Shown here: positions 36,246-46,431 of the stretch, piece by piece | Layout of the letters: every line of letters begins with the position of its first letter | How positions within the stretch are numbered: the first letter of the stretch is position 1 | NCBI GenBank assembly: GCA_022495995.1 | Contig: JAFEMH010001298.1 | Span: forward strand, 124,001-188,000 | Length of the DNA stretch: 64,000 nucleotides | Origin: Adenophora triphylla var. japonica | Lineage: Eukaryota; Streptophyta; Magnoliopsida; Asterales; Campanulaceae | Direction: 5' to 3' | Program-made: the position numbers and the translations under genes | Notes under the pieces: generated by a model | What the model was told of the DNA's origin: nothing | What the model saw: the letters and a program-made list of their open reading frames with translations, nothing else | Databases searched by the model: none

Positions 36246-36672
36246 ATTGTCCGCTTTGGGCCCAGCCCGCACGGATTTTCTCTTGGGTCAACTCTCAAAA
36301 GGCCTCATACTAATGAAGTGGGTGGATACCTTTTTATACTTAGACAAATCTTCTTTCAATTGCCGATGTGGGACTTGGGTTGATACCCAACAATCCTCCG
36401 CTCAAACCAAGGACCACCTCTAGCGAATCTTGTACCGCCGCTATTCACCACTTGCGGGACACGTCGCCTGATTTATCACCAATATCAAGAAGACTTTCGA
36501 CACAAGGCACACACAGTGCTCCATTTGCGAGGTCACACCACTAGAGGAAATTCCACATCATCCACACACGGTCCATCGTGTCGCGCCCATCCACAAACCA
36601 GGCTCTGATACCAGTTGTTGGGACCGCGAGTTGAGAATGGGTTGATTTTGATTATGACATTTGAAATGGGTT
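36246..36672 (-). mobile_element. TRIM-like short LTR element, partial
   Basis: Minus strand order: end of a first LTR (GTCCCAACA, 36622-36614), initiator-Met type primer site TGGTATCAGAGCC (36613-36601), about 200 bp non-coding interior, purine tract GAGCGGAGGAT, then a second LTR starting TGTTGGGTATCAACCC at 36392. The second LTR contains GTCCCACATCGG and TATAAAAAGG. Its far end merges with the LINE 5' region near 36.25 kb. No coding capacity. Confidence 0.6.
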
Positions 36673-36734
36673 GATACCCTATACCCTATACAAGGAATTT
36701 CTATTGCACATATATTTCGCACATATATTTCTAT

Positions 36735-37258
36735 TGCACATTGTTGAGGTATAGGGTATAGTGTATAGGGTATAGGGTATATGGTATAAGGTATATTGTA
36801 TAGGGTATAGTGTATAGTGTATAGGGTATAATGTATAGTGTTTAGGGTATAGGGTATAGTGTATAGGGTATAGTGTATATGTTATAGTGTATAGGGTATA
36901 GTGTATAGGGTATAGTGTATAGGGTATAGTGTATAGTGTATAGGGTATAGGGTATAGTGTATAGGGTATAGGGTATATGGTATAATGTATAGTGTATAGG
37001 GTATAGTGTATAGGGTATAGTGTATAGTATATAGTGTATAGGGTATAGGGTATAGGGTATATGATATAGTGTATAGGGTATAGTGTATAGGGTATAGTGT
37101 TTAGGGTATAAGGTATATTGTATATGATATAGTGTATAGGGTATAGTGTATAGGGTTTAGGGGTTAGGATTCAGGATTTAGGGTGTAGGGTGTAGGGTTT
37201 AGTGTTTAGGGGTTAGGGTTTAGGGGTTAGGGTGTAGGGTTTATGGTTTAGGGGTTAG
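36735..37258 (+). repeat. Telomere-like and GGGTATA arrays, G-rich strand
   Basis: 36735-37140: GGGTATAGTGTATAGGGTATAG units. 37145-37258: GGGTTTAGGGGTTAGGG units. These are the reverse complement type of the array at 23595-24640, so the two arrays form inverted arms around the inserted LINE. The gap 36673-36734 has a short TATTGCACATATATTTC repeat. Confidence 0.93.
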
Positions 37259-37289
37259 CTCTATTTTTATTTTATTTTAATTTATGATT

Positions 37290-37695
37290 TATTTATTTTT
37301 TAAAAATAATATTTATTGACTCATATTTATTTTGAGAGTAATTTAAAATAATTTTATTTAAAATAATTTTCATGTTTTATATAATTAAAAACAATGATAT
37401 TTTTTAAATTAAAATTAATTAATATTTACGATTTTTTTATTTTTTCAAAAATAATATTTATTGACTCATACTTATTTTTTTGACAGTAATTTAAAATAAT
37501 TTTCATGTTTTATATAAATAAAAATAATGATATTTATTAAATTAAAATTAATTAGTATTTATGATTTATTTATTTTTTCAAAAATAATATTTATTGACTC
37601 ATATTTATTTTTTTGAGAGTAATTTAAAATAATTTTCATGTTTTATATAAATAAAAATAATGATATTTAAAATAATTTTCATGTTTTATATTAAT
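37290..37695. repeat. AT-rich tandem repeat, about 133-145 bp
   Basis: The landmark ATTGACTCATA recurs at about 37315, 37460 and 37593, with long shared AT-rich blocks (AATTTAAAATAATTTTCATG). About 2.7 copies. No gene. Confidence 0.75.
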
Positions 37696-37699
37696 TTAA

Positions 37700-38606
37700 A
37701 ATTAATTAACCAAGCGACGGAATATTCCGCCGCTAAATATTGATTCTAGCGTCGAAATTTAAATTCCGCCGCTATAATTAATATTTAGCGGCGGAATATT
37801 CCGTCGCTGGTGTTAAATATAAATACTAATTTTCCTTCTCTGAAATCATTTACGCCCTTATTCCCTCTCTCTCTTCCCGCTATCTCTCTCTACCCGAGCT
37901 CATCTCTCTCTCTTCCCTCGCTCTCACACCGCCGCTGTCCACCCTCTCCACACCGCCTTTAAGCTTCGCCGTCCGTCCACCTTTCCACCGTCTCCGTCTC
38001 GAGCTGCTGCCGCCGTCTCACTCGCACACCGGCGTCCGTCCTCACAGCCTCTGCTTCCACTGTGTTTCTCTCTCTTGCTCTAATCAAGGTAAATGTTTCA
38101 ATTTCTTTCAAATACGTAGTTCTAATTCGAGGATAGGGTGTTAATTTGTTGTGAATGTGATCTCTTGCTCTAAACTTGGTATGTTTACGCCTTCTGGGTA
38201 TTTTTTTTAAAGTCCATTTGTATCGATTTGAATCCCCTTGTTTTTCATTTGCAATGATTTATTTACTGTTTCTTTCGAATTTCTTTGAGTTTTGTGATTA
38301 TTGGGTTGTGGGTTTTGATTATGAGTCTGTTAGATTAACTGGGGTCTTGGTATTTTTCTGTTCTTTCTTGCGAATTCCTTGGTTATTGGGTTGGGGTTTT
38401 TTCTTGAGTACAATAAAGATTATGTATCTTGCCTTGAGACTAGTATTTGCCTTGCTGAACTTAGAACTTGGGGTTGAATCAGTTTTGGTGTGTTCTTACT
38501 GTGTGGATTCTGTACTTGCTTGAATTTTTTTTATTTTAATTTTTTGATGATGTGATGCTTAAAAAAAAATACTTAGAAATCATTTACGGAGCAACTATCT
38601 GAATTC
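37700..38606 (+). promoter_or_regulatory. CACTA subterminal-type repeats, promoter and leader of the transposon genes
   Basis: 37710-37822 again carries GCGACGGAATATTCCGCCGCT-type repeats, as at the two element ends. A pyrimidine-rich leader (37850-38085, TCTCTCT and CCGCCG) follows. A likely 5' splice site AATCAAG|GTAAATG lies at about 38087, with an acceptor TTTTCAG near 38620, i.e. an intron in the leader. The frame at 38176-38523 is intron sequence by this reading. Confidence 0.45.
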
Positions 38607-39840
38607 TTGGGATTTTCAGCAGACTGGGTATCGGACATTGTCGTTGACGATAGATTCATAGACTTGACTTATATAGCCAGATTGAGTCGAACCAGCCCCA
38701 AACTGTTTGATCTATCCACTTCCTTAGATATATTTATGTTGCTCATTCTGTCTGCGCACTACTTCTGCGGCTACATCGGAGTATGTCCAGCTACGCTGTT
38801 AGAGATCATCAGGCAGCTGAGAGGTGATCGAGGAGTTGACATCCGACATATTCAATCTGGACATGGAGCGATGGACATCATTCCACTGTTGCTAGCGGAG
38901 ACATACCACGGCATTGATAGATTAGCCGGAGGATTCGAGTACGTATGGGTTCGTGCAGCTTCCCATTACTATCATTGTGGCTGTATGAGAGATTGCGCTT
39001 GATCTCGCCACTGTCAGAGGGGCAGACGGCATTACCTTGGGCGATTGGACAGCGCAGGATATTGAGGGATGCCGCTACCGAGAGTTGGCATAGGAGGTTG
39101 GCCTTGGCCCGATATGAGACCGCAAACCTGTACTATTGGATTCCGGCATGGGGATTGCAGACTATGAGAGATATTCAGGACGAGTCAGTGATTGTCCGAC
39201 TTCCGGGACTACATGTATCATCCTTTTGCATTCCATCTCTAATGAGCAGACAAGACGGATACCCGCACCACCATTCGGACTTTGAGAGAGCAAGCTTGAC
39301 GACTAATACCATGCCGATGATTATGACCGAGCCTCGTACTACACATTTCTTTGGCGAGCATTTCTAGAGGGCTTTCTTCCGATACGACCACTACTCCGTC
39401 GACTAGAGGTAGCATATTTCTCGACCACCGAGTGTCCGATATGGTACGAGGAGCAGCAAGGTCTGTACCGGTGATGATAGAGGCTCGACGCCGTATTTTG
39501 GGGCGTACTATTCTTCCAAATTTTGACATTAAGAGACATAGAGGCCAAGAGCAACCCCGATGAAATCACCGGCGACATTGCAACAGACATTATGAGAGAC
39601 GGAGCTTCAGAGAGCCGCTTTGAGAAATGATCCCGAAGTGATAGCTCGCAGAGAGGCTTTGAGGCAGAAAGAGCAAGATCGAGAGCTACCAGATCGATTG
39701 ATCCACCGTCTCACACGCTACCTGAGCCAGGACGAGGTCAGACTGACTTTTTCGACATACCTAGACCAAAGACCTCCCGGGGATCGAGGCAGAGGATGAG
39801 TAGAGATTCGAGTTCGGGAGCGGGAACGAGTTCCTAGATA
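38607..39840 (+). pseudogene. Broken plant-mobile-domain-like (PMD) gene inside the CACTA element
   Basis: Coding-like sequence moves through at least three frames: 38607-38960, 38945-39366, and pieces to 39840. The middle part (PLLSLWLYERLRLISP, SWHRRLALARYETANLYYW, IVRLPGLHVSSFCIPSLMSR) follows the pattern of the 'aminotransferase-like, plant mobile domain' family. In that family a WxxPxW motif is followed by a (L/I)xGLxxxxxYxPxRxxRQ-like segment. A charged tail (LRQKEQDRELPDRLIHRLTRYL) follows. PMD genes occur in other plant transposons and in MAIN/MAIL proteins. The assignment is from pattern memory only and could be wrong; the frameshifts make it non-functional. Confidence 0.4.
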
Positions 39841-40075
39841 CTTTAAGAAGATCTATTAATATATTGTTAAATATGAGTTAGAAGCTTTAAATTTATTTTA
39901 AGAAGATCTGTGTTGCTTTTAAGTTTGTAATTCAAATTTAGGGAATGATAATACGTTAATTACTTCTAAACTGTTAATATATTATGAAATCAAATAATTA
40001 TTAACATCCCAATTTTGTTTCATCTGTCGATTAAATTAAGTGTACGTATAATATATGGATTGCAATGCAGGAGTG

Positions 40076-40892
40076 ATGTCTGTTAACGATGATCGTAGTT
40101 AGATGTACAAGCGGAAGTTGTCGAATCATAGCAGTATCAATCCTGAGTTTATAAGAGGGTTGAAGGGGTTTATTGAATTTGCTGAATCAAATCCCAGTCA
40201 CATGAACAATGATGGTAAGATTAGGTGTCCATGCACTGTGTTGTAATGTCAAGTATCTAAGCTTGATCGATACTCGAAACATCTTTTGCGTAACGGGTTT
40301 GAAGTTGGGTACAAACGGTGGACTCGTCATGGTGAGCAAATGATATTGCGCACAAATGTTGCGAATAATCCCCCCATGAATATTCATGTACCTCCCGAAC
40401 CCGAACCTATTATTCAGGACAATGAAGAACCACCTTAGGGATGCAGCCGGTCCTGAATTTGATTGGTCAGAGAACCAACAGCAAGAACCAACCCCTGCAG
40501 CCAAGAAATTTATTGATGCTATGGACTCTGCAAAAGAGAAGGTCAATCCAGGTTGCGAGATCAGTGTGTTGGAGGGTGTGGCTGAGCTCCTTAACATAAA
40601 GGCTGATTGCAATATTAGCCAGTTTGCTTATAATCGTATCATGAAAGCAATTAAGCGGATGTTGCCGAAAGAGAATAAGATGGTTACAAACTTTTATGAG
40701 ACAAAGAAGTTGGTTGGGCAGATTGGGCTATGTTATGAAAATATTGATGCGTGTAAGAATGACTGCATGCTATTCTACAAGAAAGATTCACAGAAGACAG
40801 AGTGTTCAATTTGCGGACAAAGTAGATATAAGCCAAATCGGAGGGGTAGTTCAAAACACAAGAAAAACAAACCACATAAGCAGTTGCGTTAA
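40076..40892 (+). pseudogene. TNP2-like CACTA transposase, N-terminal part
   Basis: Begins at ATG 40076. A TAG at 40100-40102 replaces the Trp expected before MYKR. The transposase-associated domain follows (EFIRGLKGFIEFAESN, KIRCPCTVL, then a second stop near 40224, SKHLLRNGFEVGYKRWTRHGE). A frame change near 40430 leads to the TNP2 start (LEGVAELLNIKADCNISQ, YENIDACKNDCMLFYKKD, CSICGQSRYK; two CxxC-type pairs). It ends at a stop at 40890-40892 after a lysine-rich tail. The large DDE-type core of TNP2 that should follow is absent, so an internal deletion is likely. Confidence 0.85.
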
Positions 40893-40974
40893 ATGTAGTG
40901 TATGCATGCTTTTAAATCAGTTTAAATGTTGCATTTATACAATTTCAAAGTAATAATCTCACTTATTTTATTTA

Positions 40975-41537
40975 TAGGAAAGGGATCATGGTCCGAATGT
41001 CAGTTTTTTGGATGTTTTCGTTAGCACCCATGTTCGGACTCCTACAGCGCCCGATCAACCTCCGAAATGGGTTGACGATCGCTCTGCTAATGCCTTTGTA
41101 AGTAAACTATCATTAAATGACTTGATTTTGAATATGTAAATTTATTTATGTACATTACATTGTGTATATGATTATAATTGTTTGTTTTATTTTGACAGAG
41201 TACATATCAAGCCACCGTTTTTCCCGAATGAACGCCTCCCGGCCAGCCCGTTCCCTTCGTGCCTGATGTTTGGCGCTCGGTCACCTCTGAGGGACATCCA
41301 AAGAGAGGAGACCGAGTGTTAGGGATGGGGGATTACGGGCGGCAATGCCCATCTACGTCGACCGGCCGTCGGTCAAATGTTTTCCCGCCCATGTATCATG
41401 ATCCGAGGGTCGACACTCTGCAGACTGAGTTGGCTGAGGAGAGACGCGAGGCTGCAGAGGCTAGGGCAAAGCTTGCGGAGGCTTTGGAGGCTCAGGTGCA
41501 TATGCAGGAGGAGAGTAATCGGCGTCAGGCAGAGTGA
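40975..41537 (+). pseudogene. Ptta/En/Spm-type (TNPA-like) protein, C-terminal fragment
   Basis: A block at 40980-41100 (LDVFVSTHVRTPTAPDQPP, WVDDRSANAF) ends at a probable 5' splice site (GTAAGTAAAC, 41099). After an acceptor near 41200 comes a block with GHPKRGDRVLGMGDYGRQ and a coiled coil (LQTELAEERREAAEARAKLAEALEAQ) ending at a stop near 41537. This layout, a 'TH...' motif, G-x-G-x-G block and C-terminal coiled coil, is typical of plant transposase Ptta/En/Spm proteins. One stop (near 41229) is in frame. Confidence 0.7.
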
Positions 41538-41579
41538 TAGAAAATTTGCGATGTTGATGGCTCGTATGGACCAGGGTAA

Positions 41580-41985
41580 TTTCCAGCCTCCCCCCCCCCA
41601 ATTCCCCCCGAGTTGATTACGTACTATTTTAGACTTATTTGTAATAACATTTGTGATATTTGGTACCCACGGGAGCCCCGGCCCCCTCCTCCCCCCCTCC
41701 CCCCTCCCGAGTTTACGTACTATTTTAGACTTGTTTGTAATAACATTTGTCATATTTGGTACCCGCTGGAGCCCCGGCCCCCTCCTCCCCCCCTCCCCCT
41801 CCCCCCTCCCCCCTCTCGATTTGGTACGTTGATTTTGGTTTTTAGTTTGGTACGCTGATTGGTACTATTTTATACTTGTTTGTAAACATTTGTGATATTT
41901 AGTACCCGAGGGAGTCCCGGCCCCCCCTCTCCCCACCCTCTCCCCCCTCCCCCCCTCCCCCCTCCCGATTTGGTACGGTGATATT
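41580..41985 (+). repeat. C-rich/3' tandem repeat of the CACTA element
   Basis: About three units of roughly 120-130 bp: ACTATTTTAGACTTGTTTGTAA, CATTTGTGATATTTGGTACCC, GGGAGCCCCGGCCCCCTCC, then CCCCCCTCCCCC runs. The complementary strand is rich in runs of G. Sequence 41986-42119 is AT-rich spacer. Confidence 0.85.
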
Positions 41986-42119
41986 TAGTTTTTAGTTTGA
42001 TACGCTGATATTTGGTTTTTAGTTTTATAGTTTTAGTTTTATCAATTGAATTGTTATATAAGGTACAAAAAAATTTGATTTATTGATATTTTAAATTATT
42101 TTTTTTTATTTATTTCATT

Positions 42120-42738
42120 ATCAGCGACGGAAATTTCCGTCGCTGAAATTAATTTATTTTAATTAATTTTTATTCTAGCGACGGAAATTTTCGCCGCTAT
42201 ATCAATTAATTTTAATTTTTATTTAATTTAATTAAAATTATCACCGGCGGATATTTCCGTCACTGGAATAAAAATTAATTAAAAAATAAATTAATTTCAG
42301 CGACGGAATTTTCCGCCGGTAAAATTAATTTATTTTTAATTAATTTTTATTCCAGCGACGAAAATTTCCGCCGGTGAAAATAATTTATTTTAATTAATTT
42401 TTATTCCAGCGGCGGAAATTTCCGTCCCTGAAATTAATTTAATTTAATTAATTTTTATTTCAACGACGGAAATTTTCGCCGGTGAAATAAAATTTTAATG
42501 GAAATGAATTAATTTAGCGGCGGAAATTTCCGTCGCTAATGTCAGAAGATCACCGGCGGAATTAATTCCGTCGGTAATATCAAAATATACCGGCGGAATT
42601 TGAGCCGTCGGAACACTGCGGCGGTATGATAGCGGCGGACCATCGACAGAATTTTTCCGTCGTTATTTAGTTTTAGCGACGAAATTTTGTATTTAGCGGC
42701 GGAAATTTCCGCCGCTAAAACCTGTTTTTCTGGTAGTG
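42120..42738. repeat. Right subterminal repeats and terminus of the CACTA element
   Basis: About ten GCGACGGAAATTTCCG(T/C)CGCTG-type units in both orientations, ending in the terminal TAAAACCTGTTTTTCTGGTAGTG. They mirror the left end (22827-23360). Confidence 0.9.
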
Positions 42739-42741
42739 TAT

Positions 42742-44437
42742 GCACCCCACAAATCACAATGAACCTTCTCAAAAATTCTAGTGGACTTATGGTCACTAAC
42801 AGAAAAACTATCTCTAGATTGTTTAGCCCGAAAACAAGTATCACAAGGTTTAGGTAAACTGCCAGAAGTGCTGCTAACGGAGGGAAGAAGTTTTACTACA
42901 TTCTCGGAATGGTGCCCCAAGCGATTATGCCACACTCCAAACACGTATAGGCGATCCTAAGAATGTGGACATTATATGCTGAAGATGTGCCGCGAAAGTA
43001 GTAGAGTCCATCCCGCCTAACACCCATTCCAATCAGGTTCCTCGACAGGTCCTGTATAGCACACATAGATGAGTTAAATTGGACTGTGCAGTGAATATCG
43101 TCAGATAGTTGAGAAACTGAAATTAAATTGCAGCTTAAGTTTGGAATAAAAAGAACATGAGAGAGAGTAATAGTATCTGTCAGACGAACGGATCCCTCTT
43201 TATGAGCCAAAACAGATGACCCATTAGGCAAACCGACAGGACAAGCCGGTATAGTCTGAGAATTAAGAAGACACGAGGTGTTTCCGGTTACATGATTTGA
43301 AGCACCTGTCTCAATTATCCATGAAGTCGAATCAAAATTACCATGGAGACGGTCATTTGAGATTTGGGAATTACCGACAAGGCTTGCCAAAGACTGCCAT
43401 TGCTCTGCTGTGAATGATGAAGAAGAAGCCACAGAGGGAGATCCTACAACGGCTGCACCAACAGTAACAGGGCCACGATCCGATGTTGTTGTAGTTTCGA
43501 TGTTTTCGCGAGAAGAACCCCTACCTCGCTCATTTTGCGGACGACCACCGCCGCGAGCATTGGATTTGTTGTGTTGCTCAAGCCACTAATCCAGATATCC
43601 ATGCAATTCAAAGCATGTGGTACTATCATGACCCGTCTTCTTACAATGAGTACATGTGAGATGGGATTTATCAGGATTGTCGCGACCACGAGCTCCACCG
43701 GTACGAAAAGCAAAACTAACCACATCTTCAAGAACTGGTTTGGCAAGACGAACCCGCTCATCCTGAGCCACCAATTTATATGACCTGTCAAGACTAGGAA
43801 GAGGATCCATAGATAAAATATTGGTGCGAGTATTGGCATGATACTCGGAATTCAAACCCATAAGAAATTGATGAAGCTTGCCTATCTCTCTGCGATCCGC
43901 ATGTTGTTGAGCAGCCGTGCAGTTGTCACAACAAGTGCAGTTAATCAAAGGTTCATGGCTATGGAGTTCTTCCCACAACCCAGTTAATTTGCCAAAATAT
44001 GTGGCCACCGACATGCCCTTAGTTTGCTCACAACGAGCAATGGATGCCTTTAATTGTTGAATACGTGGACCATCAACTACAGCATACCGATTTTTGAGAG
44101 AGTCCCATAAACGTTTAGCATCTCTAAATTTGGAGAGAGTGCTTTTAACATCAGATTCAATATTATTCATAATTCAAGAAATCAACATGGCATGAATAGT
44201 ATTTCAATCAGAGGTGGTGCAGGGAAGAACAGGTTGAGTAATCGTACCATCTAGAAAACCAAATTTTCGGCGAGCTTCAAGAGATGTTTGCATATCACTG
44301 GCCCAATCATCGTAATTTTCACCATTGAAACGAGTAGGAGTAATAAAATCTCCTGGCCTATCCTGAGGACCAAGGTAAAAAGGAGAATTATATTCGATCT
44401 TAGGGAGATTATTGACGATAGCATCGTTCCTCGCCAT
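42742..44437 (-). pseudogene. Copia gag, protease and integrase start
   Basis: Starts at ATG 44437 (MARNDAIVNNLPKIEY), 36 bases behind the primer site. The N-terminus (SPFYLGPQDRPGDFI, NYDDWASDM, KFGFLDGTI) resembles the copia gag_3-type domain. Gag continues after a stop near 44204 with NNIESDVKSTLSKFRDAKRLWDSL and ends with a CCHC zinc knuckle (CTHCKKTGHDSTTC, about 43650). The protease region follows from 43432: SWIIETGASNHVTGN (normally D-S/T-G; here ETG, so the catalytic Asp looks changed). GAG_pre-integrase (HNRLGHHSENV, near 42935) and integrase start (FEKVHCDLWGAY) follow and are cut by the CACTA at 42738. Confidence 0.88.
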
Positions 44438-44473
44438 GGATTTAGACTTGTGTATGATGCCGCTCTGATACCA

Positions 44474-44820
44474 TGTAGGAAATCAATTTAGGATTTTCTC
44501 AAAACTTGTGTTTTTCATTGATGAACTTTTCAATATATAGTTTACAATAGAAAGGAAAAGATACCTACTCAAAATAAATCTCTAAACATAAACCTAGGAA
44601 GAAAAGGAAACGTAAAACACGTTAATCAGCAAATTCGAACGAAAATACGTCATGGGCACGAGTCGTGCCTTTTCCCAAATCACTCGTACAACGAGTCGTG
44701 CTCAAAATTTCTATCGTGCTGATTCATGGCACGACTCGTGCTTGTGGTCACGAGTCGTGCCCTTTGCGTTTCTTCAGCCTTCGTTTCCTCAGCCTGTTTT
44801 TCCTCAGCAATATCTTCACA
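44474..44820 (-). repeat. Copia 5' LTR with adjacent primer binding site
   Basis: 347 bp, same ends as the 3' LTR. The primer binding site TGGTATCAGAGC (minus strand, 44475-44464) adjoins it, sharing its first bases with the LTR border. The palindrome GGCACGAGTCGTGCC is perfect at 44655-44669, with a one-mismatch copy at 44729-44743. Confidence 0.92.
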
Positions 44821-45075
44821 AGAAAATGTTGTGAGTATGAAAAGTGAGGTTGGAGAGAGAAAGTGGGGTAGAAAATAGTGAGTTGATTGGTGTTGTGAGT
44901 ATAAAAGTAAAGTAGGAGAGAGAATTAGTGGGTGGAATAATAATATAAAATGTCAATTTTAGGAAAGGTGGAGCTTTTAACGGAACATCCATTTTGACAA
45001 AAGGTGAAGCTTCAAATGGGACGGAGGGAGTATACTGTTTGTGCCTTTTATAATGGGACGGAGGAATTAGTATAT

Positions 45076-45640
45076 CTTAAAGTCAACAAATTGGTGTTAA
45101 GTGGAGTGGACCAATATCTTTATATATTATAGACAAGATTTGTCAATTCTCGATGTGAGATAATATCTCTAACACGCCCTCACGTGTAGCGGGTTTTGCC
45201 AAGCTTACAAAGTGTACTTATTAATCGTGTGGCGCGGAGTAACATCGTAGGCCGTTGGGCTTTCACGTGTAATGGACCTGCTCTGATACTACTTAAAGTC
45301 TGAGGTTCCACATTAAAACTAATTGGTGTTAAAGGGAGTGACCCAAGATCTTTATATATTATAGGCAAGGTTTATCAATTCCCGATATGGTATAATATCT
45401 CTAACACGCCCTCACGTGTAGCGGGCTTCGCAAAGCTTACAACGTGAACTTATTAATCGGGTGGCGCGGAATAACATCGTGGGCCGGCGCATGCACGTGT
45501 AATGAACCTGCTCTGATGATATGATATTATAAAGTATGAGGTTACACTTTAAAACCAATTGATGTTAAGGAGGGTGACCGAATATTTTTATATATTATAG
45601 GTAAGATTTGTCAATTTTCGATTTGTGATAATATCTCAAA
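45076..45640 (-). mobile_element. Tandem TRIM-like retrotransposon (LTR-interior-LTR-interior-LTR)
   Basis: Three related LTR-like blocks of about 100-110 bp (45076-45174, 45293-45406, 45533-45640). Each has TTGGTGTTAA, TTTATATATTATAG and a CGATNTG(A/T)GATAATATCTC end. They alternate with two interiors of about 120 bp (CGCCCTCACGTGTAGCGGG..., GTGGCGCGGA). The interiors end in the complement of initiator-Met primer sites (CCTGCTCTGATA). No coding capacity. The same family is at 48113-48415. Confidence 0.75.
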
Positions 45641-45649
45641 CTAACCATC

Positions 45650-45850
45650 AGGACTTGACCTGATGGCCAGAGCACTGGGACACCAACACGGTGGTCCTGG
45701 GTTCGACTCCCCCCAGTGGTTAGAGTGGATGATTATCCCTCCCTAGTTAATATTAGGCGCCTCTGGGGTGGAGATTTTAAGGAAATTTCAGAGAATTGAT
45801 GGACTTTTTAGTGATTATTATAGGTCTCTTCGCCTTCCGCTGGTCTAGTT
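45650..45850 (+). mobile_element. SINE-like tRNA-derived element
   Basis: 45655-45715 holds CTGATGGCCAGAGCACTGG, A-box like, and CCTGGGTTCGACTCC, a good B-box of RNA polymerase III promoters (GGTTCGANNCC), spaced about 35-40 bp apart. The downstream part is not tRNA-like. It does not fold as a complete tRNA by eye. The 3' end is not defined. Confidence 0.5.
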
Positions 45851-46431
45851 TGAATGAACTTGGGCCTACCTTCTAATAGAGGGGAATCATTGGGCTTTAG
45901 AAAACTTAATAATGGGCTTAAAGTTGGGCCAGAGACACTGGGTCTAATAGCTTATTAACAGAATGTACCATCCGCCTTGAAAATGAATTGCGCATTTCCA
46001 CTATTCTTTTTAATTAATCTAAAATAAATACTAGTACTTATTCATTTACTAGTACATGCCCGTGTTCAAGGACACGGGTGTTTTTTTTTTTTTTTGATTT
46101 TAAAAAAAAAATTTAAGGGCAAAATGGGAAAGGGACAAATGTATGAGGGCAAAATAGTAATTTTGACAGATGAAACTGTTCAAAGAACTGTAGCTAGTGG
46201 AGCTCTAATTTATACTATAATTTATACTATAGATTAAAACAATTTTTTCTAGGAGTCTGTATCCATTGGGCCAACAGTTATTGAAGCCCATGCTGCTGGC
46301 CTGCTCACCAACTACCTTCTGTTAGCTGCTGACGTATGAATCGCGCCAAACCTAACAAAACATAACAACACATGCTGTCGCCACAAGTGCCAACTAACCG
46401 TCCACTTTAAAAATGTATCTAATTCACTGAG
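45851..46431. other. Intergenic DNA
   Basis: No gene recognised. A poly-T/poly-A segment at about 46082-46114 follows CCGTGTTCAAGGACACGGG (a hairpin, 46060-46078), which looks like a decayed transposon end. Confidence 0.45.

Larger units (their letters stand above)
22827..42738 (+). mobile_element. CACTA (En/Spm-type) transposon inserted in Copia pol
   Basis: The termini are inverted: CACTACCAGAAACTGGTGCT on the left and, reading in from the right, CACTACCAGAAAAACAGGTT. The 3-bp target duplication TAT is at 22824-22826 and 42739-42741. Both ends carry many GCGACGGAA/TTCCGTCGC subterminal repeats, as expected for this superfamily. Transposase relics read to the right (38607-41537). About 11.6-12 kb of the interior is later insertion (LINE with two solo LTRs, TRIM). 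The transposase core is lost, so the copy is not autonomous. Confidence 0.95.
19836..44820 (-). mobile_element. Ty1/Copia retrotransposon, split by a 19.9-kb CACTA element
   Basis: LTRs at 19836-20201 and 44474-44820 both begin TGTAGGAAATCAATTTAGG and end AATATCTTCACA. The target duplication AGAAA is at 19831-19835 and 44821-44825. The primer binding site on the minus strand (TGGTATCAGAGC, initiator-Met type) directly follows the right LTR, and the polypurine tract (CTTGAGGGAGGG) adjoins the left LTR. Gag and pol read leftwards from 44437. Without the CACTA insertion the element is about 5.1 kb. LTRs differ by substitutions and an indel, so it is not very recent. Confidence 0.93.
19763..45030. 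mobile_element. Inner Stowaway-like MITE, split by the Copia element
   Basis: Left half 19763-19835 begins CTCCCTCTGTCCCATTTAAA; right half 44826-45030 ends CTTCAAATGGGACGGAGGGAG. TA flanks both ends (19761-19762, 45031-45032). The halves also share AAGCTTCACC near the left end and its complement GGTGAAGCTT near the right. Removing the Copia element and one AGAAA restores continuity. Confidence 0.8.
19581..45070. mobile_element. Outer Stowaway-like MITE, split by nested insertions
   Basis: The left end CTCCCTCCGTCTCATTACAA at 19581 and the right end (complement of TTATAATGGGACGGAGGAAT, ending near 45070) are inverted repeats with matching inner bases. The left piece is 19581-19760 and the right piece about 45033-45070. 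Everything between them is inserted DNA, starting with a second MITE. Confidence 0.6.

Noticed and set aside
38176..38523. 115-codon hydrophobic frame
   Set aside because: T-rich leader intron sequence; hydrophobicity follows from base composition.
45655..45720. Possible tRNA gene
   Set aside because: A- and B-box are present but the acceptor stem and 3' part do not fit a full tRNA; better explained as a SINE.
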